A stretch of DNA of 64,000 nucleotides. Source: Bacillota bacterium. GTDB taxonomy: Bacteria > Bacillota > Clostridia > Christensenellales > Aristaeellaceae. Both the position numbers and the translations under genes were made by a program. The notes beneath the pieces were generated by a model. The model was not told the DNA's origin and did not search any database. It worked only from the letters and a program-made list of their open reading frames with translations. Of the stretch, positions 34,280-42,873 are shown piece by piece; the first letter of the stretch is position 1, and each line of letters begins with the position of its first letter. The stretch lies in contig JAEWVC010000074.1 of the NCBI GenBank assembly GCA_023459275.1, forward strand, positions 1 through 64,000, read 5' to 3'.

Positions 34280-34651
34280 ATGCATAGCGTTCCCTCCCGT
34301 CTTTATACCGCCCTAATGGCGGGTTTGGTGGTTTTTTTGCTTTGTGTTCTTCTGGTTGCCGTTTTGGATGGCGGGAGTGCCGCCCAGGACGCATACACAA
34401 GCCGGCGGGCCGCCTTCGCCTGGCCGCAGGTGCCGGAGCTTACCGGGGAGATCAATGTGAACACGGCGGATGCGCAGGCCCTGACGCAGCTCCCGGGCGT
34501 GGGCGAGGTTCTCGCCCGGCGGATCCTTGCGGAGCGGGCGCAAAACGGCCCCTTTCATTTCCCCGGGGAGCTGCTGGCCGTTTCCGGCATCGGGGAAAAG
34601 AAGCTTCAGGTCCTCCTGCCCCATATCCGGCTGGATGATCCGCCGCGATAA
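34280..34651 (+). CDS. ComEA-like helix-hairpin-helix protein
   Basis: 123 residues; AAAGGAGG precedes the ATG. An N-terminal membrane anchor (ALMAGLVVFLLCVLLVAVLDG) and a short linker lead to a double helix-hairpin-helix domain: INVNTADAQALTQLPGVGEVLARRI, then FHFPGELLAVSGIGEKKLQVLLPHI. In ComEA this module binds double-stranded DNA during uptake. The SLBB domain of longer ComEA proteins is absent, and no other competence gene is nearby, so a role in transformation is possible but unproven. Confidence 0.82.
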   Translation: MHSVPSRLYTALMAGLVVFLLCVLLVAVLDGGSAAQDAYTSRRAAFAWPQVPELTGEINVNTADAQALTQLPGVGEVLARRILAERAQNGPFHFPGELLAVSGIGEKKLQVLLPHIRLDDPPR

Positions 34652-34697
34652 AGGGAAATATGGGTGCAAAAGAAAAACGGGAGGGCAATGCCGCCTG

Positions 34698-35054
34698 ATG
34701 GGAACAGAACGACCGGACCTTTCGGAAATGGAAAACGCCGCCCTTCTTTTTCTTCAGAGGGCGGCATCCTGCTATGTGCCCCAGCCCGGCATTCCGGACA
34801 CGGTGCTGGAGGTGTATTTCACGGACTTGTGCAAAACCTACCAGCTCGCTTTGGGCCCCACCGGCTGTACCGTGCTCACGGAGGCGTTTCTGCCTTTCAC
34901 CGCGCGGGCGGAAACGGCCTATCCCGTGTTTGCGGACCTGATCGGTGGCCGCAAGAGCCCGGCCATGGCGCTTTTGAAGGGCCAGGTGAAAACCAAGGGC
35001 GACCTGCGGATCCTCAAACGCCTGGAAGAACTGTTCCCCGGCCTTCAGCCGTAA
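34698..35054 (+). CDS. SCP2-like sterol-carrier-type small protein
   Basis: 118 residues from the ATG at 34698, with GGGAGGG about 12 bases upstream; an ATG 10 codons later is an alternative. After a short leader, the pattern of strands and helices with TAYPVFADLIGGRKSPAMALLKGQVKTKGDLRIL (read in parts) resembles the SCP2 lipid-transfer fold, in particular the GQVKTKGD turn. It probably binds a hydrophobic ligand. The last gene of this plus-strand run, it is followed by a palindromic element. Confidence 0.65.
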   Translation: MGTERPDLSEMENAALLFLQRAASCYVPQPGIPDTVLEVYFTDLCKTYQLALGPTGCTVLTEAFLPFTARAETAYPVFADLIGGRKSPAMALLKGQVKTKGDLRILKRLEELFPGLQP

Positions 35055-35097
35055 GCATATAATGCATGGACTGGATACAGCAGACTCGGTTTTTTAG

Positions 35098-35156
35098 AGA
35101 TGAAGTTTTTCAGGTGGTGTGCGGGGAGGCGCTTTTTTCAAAAAGCGCCTCCCCGC
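35098..35156 (-). repeat. Dispersed palindromic element, copy 2 (terminator-like)
   Basis: The 17-bp arms GCGGGGAGGCGCTTTTT (35121-35137) and AAAAAGCGCCTCCCCGC (35140-35156) are perfect, with a 2-base loop. The conserved flank (here on the left: GATGAAGTTTTTCAGG) faces the 3' end of the SCP2-like gene. It sits between convergent genes and can end transcription from both sides. Confidence 0.85.
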
Positions 35157-35168
35157 CTTCTCCCCCCG

Positions 35169-36236
35169 TCATCCCCTCAGCGCGCCCATGATGGCGCCCG
35201 CGGTGTCCACCTGTTCGGCGATCAGCTTGCCGATGGCCTCCGTGCCCACTCTGGGCGCACCGCCCCGCGCCATATCCGCCGTGCGCCACCCGGAGTCCAG
35301 CACGTTTTTCACGGCCATTTCTAGGCAATCCGCCTCGCGGTTCAGGTGCAGCGACGCTTTGAGCATCTCCGCGGCGCACAGGATCATGCCGATGGGGTTG
35401 GCCGTGTCCCTGCCTGCCAGATGGGCTTCCTCCCCTTGGATGGGCAGGTACAGGGCGGGCTTCTGATCCCCGCAAAGCTGCATATGGGCCAGGCCAAGGC
35501 CGCCTGCCAACCCCGCTAGGAGCCCCGAAAGCGGATCGCCCGCCAGCGGGCCGCAAAGCACCACATCCAATTTTTCCGGGGATTGGATAAGCTCGGCTGC
35601 GCACCGGCCGGCCGGCTGGAAGGAGCAAAGCACATCCGGGAAATCCTTGGCGGCGCGCAGGACGGTTTCTTCAAAAATGCGCGCGGTGATGCCAAGCTCC
35701 GGGAGCAGGACGCAGGCCAGGCGGCGGTGCCGCTCCCTGGCTTTGCGGAAGGCAAGCCGCACGGCCTGCTCTGTGGGCGGCGCCGGGAGGGACACCGTGT
35801 CAAGCGGCGCTTCTCCTTCCGCCATCGGTGCGGGTGAGGGCGGCAAAAGCCGCACAAGCAGCAAATCGGCGGATCCCGCCTGTTCTTTCAGCGGTGACAG
35901 CCCTGCGGAAGCCGGGGGGATCACACAGCGCTGCAGCCCGGCGTAGAGCCCCAGGCGCTCCACCAGCAGGGGAAAGCCCTGCGCGGCCTCTCCGCCCTCA
36001 GAAAAGGGCTGCGGGAAAGCGCCCAGCAGCACCGCGTCGGCGCTTTTGCATGCTTCCAGCGCTTTTTCGGAAAGGGGCGTGCCATAGGCGGCAAACGCGG
36101 GCAGGCCGATTTTTTCCTCCACAAACACAAAGCTGTGGCCGAAAGCGCAGGCCACGCTGGTCAATACCCGCACCGCCTCCGCCATCACCTCCGGGCCGGC
36201 GCCGCCCCCGGGCAGGCAGGCGATCCTGGCTCGCAT
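35169..36236 (-). CDS. Divergent isopropylmalate/isocitrate dehydrogenase-family protein, probably not a dehydrogenase
   Basis: 355 residues. The overall fold is recognisable: N-terminal LPGGGAGPEVMAEAVRVL, middle SADAVLLGAF, and C-terminal PLYLPIQGEEAHLAGRDTANPIGMIL. Key residues of LeuB/Icd are replaced, however. The catalytic Lys in VDKANVL reads VLLPELG here. The Asp in YVDNAAM reads QPAGRCAA. Of the two metal-binding Asp in GDILSDE only the first remains (GDPLSG). The tyrosine region and the Arg residues that bind the substrate are also not apparent. The reading frame is intact and long, so it looks like a maintained pseudoenzyme or one with a changed reaction, not decay. No leucine pathway genes are adjacent. 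Confidence 0.75.
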   Translation of the reverse strand: MRARIACLPGGGAGPEVMAEAVRVLTSVACAFGHSFVFVEEKIGLPAFAAYGTPLSEKALEACKSADAVLLGAFPQPFSEGGEAAQGFPLLVERLGLYAGLQRCVIPPASAGLSPLKEQAGSADLLLVRLLPPSPAPMAEGEAPLDTVSLPAPPTEQAVRLAFRKARERHRRLACVLLPELGITARIFEETVLRAAKDFPDVLCSFQPAGRCAAELIQSPEKLDVVLCGPLAGDPLSGLLAGLAGGLGLAHMQLCGDQKPALYLPIQGEEAHLAGRDTANPIGMILCAAEMLKASLHLNREADCLEMAVKNVLDSGWRTADMARGGAPRVGTEAIGKLIAEQVDTAGAIMGALRG

Positions 36237-36324
36237 AAAACCTCTCCTTTTCTATCGCATGCTATTTCGCCCGGCCCATGCCTGTTTTTGCATGGCCCGG
36301 GCGAAGCTGCCGGCATTTGCCGCT

Positions 36325-37455
36325 TTAGTTCTCCCATTCCAGCGGATAGCTGGGAACGGGGTTGACCAGGGATTTTCCGTTGGTCGCAAGTACGCTCAGT
36401 ACGCTTTGAATGCTGCTTTCGCTGGTGTAGGGGGTGGGGGCGAAGTCGTTATAGTCTGTCCGGGAGGAGATGCGGCAGGGGATGATGCGGAAACCGTAGG
36501 GAGTGGCGGTGCCGTCATTTACCTTGAAACGCGTCTGGAAGATGAAGGTGCTCATGTCGCTGGGCTTTGTGTTCCCCGCGAAGGAAAAATTGCCCAGGGA
36601 ATAGCAGATGTATTTGCCGTTGTACAGCTCAATGGGGTTGATGCGGTGGCTGTGATGGCCGATCACCAGGTCGGCCCCGGCGTCAATGGCCATCTTGCCC
36701 AGCTTCTGCTGGTTATCGTTGGGCTTGTAATCCAGCTCCGCGCCCCAGTGGAAGCTGACGATCACCAGGGGATACTGCGCCTTTAAGGCTGCAATGTCTT
36801 GTGGCACCTGGCTAAAAAGCACGTCGTACTGGTCGAAGGTCTGGTAGGCCAGCATGGCGATTTTTACGCCTTTGGCTTCATATACGCCGATTTCCCCGCC
36901 GCCGGAATAGACAATGCCGGCGTTTTTCATCGTCTCCTGGGTCTGGGCATACCCCGCCGCGCCGTGGTCGTACACGTGGTTGTTTTCCAGGGAAACCGCC
37001 TCAATGTTGCCGGAAGTCAGGATTTCTACATATTCCGGCGGCGCGGAGAACAAAAACTGGTTGCCGCGCTTATCGGGGTTGATGGGCGCTGTGGTCAGCG
37101 TGCCCTCAAAATTCACCAGCGTCATATCGTCCTGGGCGAAGATATCCTTCACATTGCGGAAGGGAAAGGTCAAATCGCCCTTCTGCTTGTCCAGTTCCTT
37201 GTCAAAAATCGATTTTCCGCTCTTACGCACGTCCCCGCCGATGGTTACATCCCCGGTAAAGCTAAGGGTTAGCACGACGGACCCATCCTGAAGGGGCGCA
37301 GCGGTTGGTTCAGGCTCCGTCACAGTGCTGCCCGGGTCCCCTGTCTCCTGGCTGCCTCCGATCAGGTCCAGGTAAGATACTTCATCATCCTCGGCCAATG
37401 CGCCAAGGGTGAAAAACATCATAAGGATCAGCAGTCCGGAAAGAAGTCGCCGCAT
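36325..37455 (-). CDS. CapA-family (poly-gamma-glutamate synthesis type) metallophosphatase-like protein
   Basis: 376 residues from the ATG at 37455 (GGAGGT 7 bases upstream); a GTG three codons earlier is less likely. A signal peptide (ending LGALA, cleavage before EDDEV) and a Thr/Pro-rich linker are followed by the CapA domain: SFTGDVTIGG, LVNFEGTLT, SLENNHVYDHG, SFHWGAE and VIGHHSHR, all expected metal-ligand motifs. The protein is extracytoplasmic and probably acts on cell-surface polymers. capB/capC partners are not in the window, so poly-glutamate synthesis is unproven. Confidence 0.88.
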   Translation of the reverse strand: MRRLLSGLLILMMFFTLGALAEDDEVSYLDLIGGSQETGDPGSTVTEPEPTAAPLQDGSVVLTLSFTGDVTIGGDVRKSGKSIFDKELDKQKGDLTFPFRNVKDIFAQDDMTLVNFEGTLTTAPINPDKRGNQFLFSAPPEYVEILTSGNIEAVSLENNHVYDHGAAGYAQTQETMKNAGIVYSGGGEIGVYEAKGVKIAMLAYQTFDQYDVLFSQVPQDIAALKAQYPLVIVSFHWGAELDYKPNDNQQKLGKMAIDAGADLVIGHHSHRINPIELYNGKYICYSLGNFSFAGNTKPSDMSTFIFQTRFKVNDGTATPYGFRIIPCRISSRTDYNDFAPTPYTSESSIQSVLSVLATNGKSLVNPVPSYPLEWEN

Positions 37456-37520
37456 GGAAAGCACCTCCGAAGCATGGATAGGATACCCAATTTAACGATT
37501 GAAAAGCCGAAAAACCTGCA

Positions 37521-38705
37521 TCAAAGCGTGTTCAGAAACGCTTCGATGCGCGACAGGGCTTCGCCAAGCTTGTCAAGGGCCGTGGCATAGCAGCAGCGGA
37601 TATGCCCCTCGCCGCTTGCGCCGAAAGCCGTGCCGGGCACGCAGGCCACCTTCTGCGTATGGAGAAGCCTTGTGCAAAACTCCTCGCTTTGCAGCCCGGT
37701 CTTTGCGATGGAGGGGAACACGTAAAACGCGCCCAGGGGCGTGAAGCAATCAAGTCCCATTTTTTGAAAGGAATCCACCATCAGCCTGCGGCGGCGGTCA
37801 TAGCTGCGGCGCATGGCCAGCACCTCTTCGTAGCCGTTTTCCCGGCCGGTCCGCAGCGCCTCCAGGGCCGCCACCTGCCCCTGCCGGGGCGCGCACATGA
37901 TGGTGTACTGGTGGATCTTGAACATTGCGGCGGCCAACGGCGCGGGGCCGCAGACATACCCCATGCGCCAGCCGGTCATGGCAAAGGCCTTGCTGAAGCC
38001 GTTTACGGTAATGGTCCGTTCCCACATGCCGGGAAGGCTGGCGAAGCTCACGTGGGGCATATCGCCGTAGGTCAGCTCGCTGTAGATCTCATCGCTTATC
38101 ACAATCAAATCGTGCCTGGCAGCCACCTGCGCCACTTCAAGCAGGTCCTCTTTGGTCATCACGGCGCCGGTGGGATTGTTGGGGTAGGGCAGGATCAGCG
38201 CCTTTACGCGAGGGGTGATCTTTTCAAGAAGCGCCTCCGCCGTCAGCTTGAAAGCCTTCCCGGCGTCGGTACGTACCGCCACGGGCACGCCGCCGCAAAA
38301 GAGTACGCCGGGGCTGTAGCTTACATAGCTGGGTTCCGGCACCAGCACCTGGTCGCCTGGGCCGATCAGCGCCCTGAGCGCCAGGTCGATGGCCTCGCTG
38401 GCCCCCACCGTCACCAGGACCTCGCCCTCCGGGTCATAGGCAACGCCATAGCGCGTTTTCAGATAATAGGCAATTTCCCGGCGCAAGGGAAGCAGGCCCC
38501 AATTGGAGGTGTACTGCGTTTCCCCGTCCAGGATGCTGTTGATGGCCGCGTTGCGGATGGGGTAGGGGGTAATGAAATCCGGCTCGCCCACGCCCAGGGA
38601 AATGGCATCGGGCATGCTGGCCACAATATCAAAAAACTTGCGGATGCCGCTGGGCTGCACGGCAGCCACGCCGGGGTGGATGTATCTGGAAAAATCGGTG
38701 CTCAC
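37521..38705 (-). CDS. PLP-dependent aminotransferase, class I
   Basis: 394 residues. The GTG start at 38705 overlaps the stop of the upstream Lrp gene (GTGA). Class I motifs are present: SLGVGEPDF, NPTGAVMTKEDL, the PLP lysine in NGFSKAFAMTGWRMGY, and the Arg of the C-terminal substrate site in HIRCCYA. It belongs to the aspartate/aromatic PatA-like group. Translational coupling with an Lrp/AsnC regulator is a common arrangement for amino-acid-responsive aminotransferases; the exact substrate is unknown. Confidence 0.93.
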   Translation of the reverse strand: MSTDFSRYIHPGVAAVQPSGIRKFFDIVASMPDAISLGVGEPDFITPYPIRNAAINSILDGETQYTSNWGLLPLRREIAYYLKTRYGVAYDPEGEVLVTVGASEAIDLALRALIGPGDQVLVPEPSYVSYSPGVLFCGGVPVAVRTDAGKAFKLTAEALLEKITPRVKALILPYPNNPTGAVMTKEDLLEVAQVAARHDLIVISDEIYSELTYGDMPHVSFASLPGMWERTITVNGFSKAFAMTGWRMGYVCGPAPLAAAMFKIHQYTIMCAPRQGQVAALEALRTGRENGYEEVLAMRRSYDRRRRLMVDSFQKMGLDCFTPLGAFYVFPSIAKTGLQSEEFCTRLLHTQKVACVPGTAFGASGEGHIRCCYATALDKLGEALSRIEAFLNTL

Positions 38706-39193
38706 GGAGAAACCACCAATCTGCGGTCGGCCCTGTCGGAATCAAACACGACGCCTTCCGACTTGTACCGCTTGAGCACAAAATGGGTGGCCGTCCCTGT
38801 AACCATTTCCAGGGGGCTCAGCTTTTCGCTTACGAAGAAGGCCAGTTCCTTCAAGGTGGGCGCTTCCACCAGCAGCAAAAGATCGTAGGCCCCGCTCATC
38901 AGGTACACGCTCTTGACTTCCTCAAACTTATAGATGCGCGCGGCCACGGCATCAAAACCCATGTCCCTTTGGGGTGTGACCCGCACCTCGATCATGGCCT
39001 CCACCCGTTCCCGGTCGGTCATGTCCCAGTTGATGATGGGGGCATAGCGCAGGATGATGCGGCGTTTTTCCATATCCTCAATGGCGCCTGCCACCTCCGC
39101 CGCTGTGGCCCCTGTCATCACGGCCAGCTTCTCCAAAGGGATGCGGCAATCCTCCCGCAAGATTTCCAGCAGCTGCATTTGAAGGCCCTGCAT
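38702..39193 (-). CDS. Lrp/AsnC-family transcriptional regulator
   Basis: 163 residues. The N-terminal helix-turn-helix (LLEILREDCRIPLEKLAVMTGAT) is followed by the RAM ligand-binding domain (AMIEVRVTPQRDMGFDAVA, then GAYDLLLLVEA). It presumably senses an amino acid and controls the aminotransferase gene it overlaps. It is 16 bases downstream of fhs, so the three genes are probably one transcript. Confidence 0.92.
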   Translation of the reverse strand: MQGLQMQLLEILREDCRIPLEKLAVMTGATAAEVAGAIEDMEKRRIILRYAPIINWDMTDRERVEAMIEVRVTPQRDMGFDAVAARIYKFEEVKSVYLMSGAYDLLLLVEAPTLKELAFFVSEKLSPLEMVTGTATHFVLKRYKSEGVVFDSDRADRRLVVSP

Positions 39194-39209
39194 ACGGCGA
39201 CCCTCCTTC

Positions 39210-40880
39210 TCAAAATAGGCCGGTGATATTCCCGTCCCCGTCCACGTCGATACCTAAGGCTGCCGGCGCCTTGTTTAGCCCCGGCATGGCGATGATCTCC
39301 CCGGCAAAGGCCACCACAAAGCCCGCGCCCGCCGACAGCCGCACGCTGCGCACCGTCAGGGTGAAGCCCTTGGGAGCACCTAACAGCTTGGGGTTGTCCG
39401 ACAGGGAATATTGCGTTTTGGCGATGCACACAGGATACGCGCCGTATCCCTCCTGCTCCCATTTGCCAAGCTGCGTAAGTACCCCGGGGGCAAACTCCAC
39501 CCCCGCCGCCCCGTAGATCTTTTGGGCAATGGCACGGATTTTGTCCGCAAGGGGCAGCGTGTCCGGGTAGGTATAGCTGGGGGCGGGCAGCGAAGCATCC
39601 CCGCAGGCCCTGACCACGGCGTCCGCCAGCGCGGCCGCGCCGGCCCCGCCCTTTCCCCAGGCTTCACACAGTTCGCAGGGAACCCCCGCATCCGCCATGG
39701 CGCCTTGGAGCAGCTCCAGTTCCGCCTGCGTATCGGTGAGGAAGCGGTTGACGGCCACCACCGCGGGGCGGCGCCATACGTTTTGGATATGGCTAAGGTG
39801 GGCGCGCAGATTGTCCAGCCCGCTTGAAAGAGCGGGGAGGTTTTCTTTGGAAAGGTCCTCCTTCGGGCAGCCGCCGTGGTGCTTGAGTGCCCGGACGGTG
39901 GCCACCACCACAATGGCATCCGGCCAGATGCCGGTAAAGCGGCACTTGATATCCAGGAACTTCTCCGCGCCCAGGTCGGCCCCGAAGCCCGCCTCCGTCA
40001 CCACGTAGTCCGCCATGCGCATGGCCGTCTTTGTGGCGATGACGCTGTTGCAGCCGTGGGCGATGTTGGCAAACGGCCCGCCGTGCATCAGGCAGGGCGT
40101 GCCCTCCATGGTCTGGACCAGGTTGGGCATCAGCGCGTCACGCAAAAGCGCGGCCATGGCTCCCTGGGCATGCAGGTCCCCGGCGGTGACAGGCGCCCCG
40201 GCGTAGGTCCTGGCCACCACCAGGCGGCTGAGCCGGTCCTTGAGGTCGCTCAAATCCTGGGCCAGGCAGAATACCGCCATCACCTCACTGGCGGCGGTAA
40301 TGTCAAAGCCGTCCTCCCTGGGCGTGCCGTTGGGCTTGCCTCCCAGACCGGTTACGGTAAAGCGGAGCTGCCTGTCGTTCATGTCCATGCAGCGGCGCCA
40401 GGTGATCTGCCTGGGATCGATACCCAGCTGGTTTCCCTGATAGATGTGGTTGTCGATCATGGCGGCCAGCAGGTTATTGGCCGCGGTGATGGCGTGCAGG
40501 TCCCCGGTAAAATGCAGGTTGATGGCTTCCATGGGCAGCACCTGGGCGTACCCGCCCCCGGTGGCCCCACCCTTCATGCCGAAAACCGGACCCAGGGACG
40601 GCTCCCGCAAAGCCAGCATGGCCTTGCGGCCCGTATATGTAAGGCCGTCCGCCAGCCCCACGCTGACGGTGGTCTTTCCTTCGCCCGCGGGGGTGGGGGA
40701 AATGGCGGTCACCAAAACGAGGCGCGCCTTTGCGTCCCGTTTCAAATACGGGGCCGGGTCCACCTTGGCAATCAGCCGGCCGTAGGGGGACAGTGTTTCA
40801 GGATCAAACCCGGCGGTTTCTGCAATGGCGGAAATGGGCTTGGGGGTGGCTGCTCTCGCGATTTCAAGATCGGATGCCAT
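39210..40880 (-). CDS. fhs: Formate-tetrahydrofolate ligase
   Basis: 556 residues. The nucleotide-binding motif TPAGEGKTTVSVGL, the FTHFS signatures (REPSLGPVFGMKGGATGGGYAQV in two parts, then FANIAHGCNSV), and the C-terminal GFTLTVRSVRLSAGAGFVV are as in the family. It makes 10-formyl-THF from formate and ATP for one-carbon metabolism, and for the methyl branch of acetogenesis where that pathway exists. It starts the fhs-lrp-aminotransferase unit behind a good promoter. Confidence 0.97.
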   Translation of the reverse strand: MASDLEIARAATPKPISAIAETAGFDPETLSPYGRLIAKVDPAPYLKRDAKARLVLVTAISPTPAGEGKTTVSVGLADGLTYTGRKAMLALREPSLGPVFGMKGGATGGGYAQVLPMEAINLHFTGDLHAITAANNLLAAMIDNHIYQGNQLGIDPRQITWRRCMDMNDRQLRFTVTGLGGKPNGTPREDGFDITAASEVMAVFCLAQDLSDLKDRLSRLVVARTYAGAPVTAGDLHAQGAMAALLRDALMPNLVQTMEGTPCLMHGGPFANIAHGCNSVIATKTAMRMADYVVTEAGFGADLGAEKFLDIKCRFTGIWPDAIVVVATVRALKHHGGCPKEDLSKENLPALSSGLDNLRAHLSHIQNVWRRPAVVAVNRFLTDTQAELELLQGAMADAGVPCELCEAWGKGGAGAAALADAVVRACGDASLPAPSYTYPDTLPLADKIRAIAQKIYGAAGVEFAPGVLTQLGKWEQEGYGAYPVCIAKTQYSLSDNPKLLGAPKGFTLTVRSVRLSAGAGFVVAFAGEIIAMPGLNKAPAALGIDVDGDGNITGLF

Positions 40881-40918
40881 AGGGTCACTGCCTTTCGTGT
40901 CTTGTGTACGTAAGACCC

Positions 40919-40947
40919 ATTATAACGAAAGACCGCCCATTGCGCAA
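40919..40947 (-). promoter_or_regulatory. Promoter of the fhs operon
   Basis: On the minus strand, TTGCGC (40947-40942) lies 17 bases from a perfect TATAAT (40924-40919), about 40 bases before the start codon of fhs. Confidence 0.65.
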
Positions 40948-40985
40948 GCAAGGGGCACGGAGGAACAAGAATAATCGGAAAAATG

Positions 40986-41046
40986 GCGGGAAGGGGACTT
41001 TTTACAAAAAGTCCCCTTCCCGCACCCATCCCTCAAAAACTTCATT
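40986..41046 (+). repeat. Dispersed palindromic element, copy 3 (terminator-like)
   Basis: The 18-bp arms GCGGGAAGGGGACTTTTT (40986-41003) and AAAAAGTCCCCTTCCCGC (41006-41023) are perfect with a 2-base loop. The conserved flank ACCCATCCCTCAAAAACTTC follows (41024 onward), facing the 3' end of the M3 peptidase gene. It is the clearest of the four copies. Confidence 0.9.
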
Positions 41047-41103
41047 GATATTTTTTCTCTAAGAAACGCCTTAAAGCGATGCCCTTTCAATGCAGCAAAC
41101 GCA

Positions 41104-42852
41104 CTACTGCTTTTCACACAAGTCCACGAACCGGTCAATGGATTCCCGCAGGATATTCAGGGAGCTGCGCCAGAAATCCGCGCTCCCAACGTCGATGCCC
41201 ACGCTCGACGCAACCTCCCGCACCGTGCCGTTGCCGCAGGAACGCAAAAGCTGGTTATAGGTGGGCACAAAGCTTTCGCCTTTTTCAAGATACTGGGCAA
41301 ACACGCCCTTGGCAAACAGCAGCCCGAAGGCGTAAGGGAAATTGTAGAAGTTCAGGGTGGGGCTGTAATAGTGCCCCTTGCAGGCCCACATGTAGGGATG
41401 GCGCACATCCTTGGAAAGCCCGTCGCCATAGCTTGCTTCCTGGGCTCTGAGCATGGCGTCCTTCAATTCCGCCACACTCATGGCATGGTCCGCCCTGGTT
41501 TCAATGACTTCCGATTCGAACAGGAAACGGCCATAGATATCCACAATGGTTTGCGTGGCTTCCATCAGCTCCGCCTCCAGAATGGTGAAAGCCTCCTCGG
41601 GAGCGGCGGTTTCAAGAACCGCATGGCTCAGCAGCGTTTCGTTGAAAATGGAGGCCGTCTCCGCCAGGGGCATGGGGTGGCCGGTCAAAAGAATGGGCAG
41701 CCCCGCCATGCAACGGTTGTGCCAGGCGTGGCCCAGTTCATGGGCCAGGGTGCTCACATCGCCAAAGCTGCCGGCAAAGTTGGTCAGAATCCGGCTGATG
41801 TCCATGGTGTGCACCCCGGAACAGAAGGCGCCCCCCTGCTTGCCCGCCCTTGGATACAGGTCAATCCAGCGGTTTTGGAATGCCTCATGGATAAAACCGC
41901 CCATGGCCGGAGAGAAGGTGCCAAGCTTGCCGGCTAAAAGCGCCTCCGCGTCTTCCGGCGTATAGGTTTTAAGCCCCTTGCCTACCGGGGCCATGATGTC
42001 ATAAAAGGGGATGCCGTCCGGATGGCCCAGCAGCTTTCCTTTGGCCCGAAGGTAGCGCCTGAAATGGGGCAGGTATTCCTTGACCGCGGTCCACAGGGCG
42101 TCAAGGGTTTTCCCGTCCATACGGGATTCCTGAACCGTCCAGTCCAGTACATTTTCATAGTGTCTTGCTTCCGCCTGGATGCGGGCTTCGCCCTTGATGC
42201 CGTTTAGGCAGGCGGCCAAAGCCAGCTCTGTCTTGGGATAGGCGGCCAATTCCGCTTCATAAGCTTCTTTGCGCACCGTGGGGTCGGGGTCGTATGCTTT
42301 GGCGCGAACGGCGGAAAGGGGAATTTCCTCGCCCCTGAAATTGGCGGTCAGTGTGGCCGCCAGCTTTTCCCGGAGCTGGGAGAAAGCTTCCCCGCCATTT
42401 AGGGACATGCGCAAAACCCAGCTTTCGATGGCCTTATCCATACGGTGGGAGGCGTTTTCCCGCGCTTCCCGGAGCATGAAGCCATGGGCCTTTAGCAGCG
42501 GGCTCGCGGCGATGAGAGATTCCAGATCGGTAAGCCCCCCCAGGTAGCGGCTGAAATCCGAGAACATTTGCTGTTCCGAAACGCCGATGGCCATCAATTG
42601 GTCCAGGAAAGCGGCCGCCTCCTCGTTGGTGGCGTCGCCCGCAAAAACCAAATAGGTGTAAGTACCCAGCCTGTCCGTCTTTTCACTCAGGGCGGTGAAA
42701 AGGCGGACGCACGCTTCCACCAGGGGAAGCGGCTCACCGCCCGTTTCCAGCAGCTTTACCGCTTTGCCGATCATGGGCTGTAGGCTTTGAAGGTCCTCCT
42801 GAAACGGTTTGCTTTGAAAGCTCTCATAGATCACCGAAAGATCCCAAGTCAT
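41104..42852 (-). CDS. Oligoendopeptidase F-like metallopeptidase, family M3
   Basis: 582 residues. The zinc motif HELGHAWHN (HExxH) is followed by the conserved Glu in the ETASIFNETLL region. The helical N-domain and the C-terminal GHYYSPTLNFYNFPYAFG (binding and catalytic Tyr region) match M3B oligoendopeptidases. It degrades cytosolic oligopeptides. It lies 21 bases downstream of the PHP phosphatase gene, probably one transcript. Confidence 0.94.
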   Translation of the reverse strand: MTWDLSVIYESFQSKPFQEDLQSLQPMIGKAVKLLETGGEPLPLVEACVRLFTALSEKTDRLGTYTYLVFAGDATNEEAAAFLDQLMAIGVSEQQMFSDFSRYLGGLTDLESLIAASPLLKAHGFMLREARENASHRMDKAIESWVLRMSLNGGEAFSQLREKLAATLTANFRGEEIPLSAVRAKAYDPDPTVRKEAYEAELAAYPKTELALAACLNGIKGEARIQAEARHYENVLDWTVQESRMDGKTLDALWTAVKEYLPHFRRYLRAKGKLLGHPDGIPFYDIMAPVGKGLKTYTPEDAEALLAGKLGTFSPAMGGFIHEAFQNRWIDLYPRAGKQGGAFCSGVHTMDISRILTNFAGSFGDVSTLAHELGHAWHNRCMAGLPILLTGHPMPLAETASIFNETLLSHAVLETAAPEEAFTILEAELMEATQTIVDIYGRFLFESEVIETRADHAMSVAELKDAMLRAQEASYGDGLSKDVRHPYMWACKGHYYSPTLNFYNFPYAFGLLFAKGVFAQYLEKGESFVPTYNQLLRSCGNGTVREVASSVGIDVGSADFWRSSLNILRESIDRFVDLCEKQ

Positions 42853-42873
42853 ACGTCTCCTCCTTTTCAGGCT

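Noticed and set aside
36325..37455. Complete poly-gamma-glutamate capsule locus
   Set aside because: Only the CapA-like protein is present; capB, capC and capE homologues are absent from the window.
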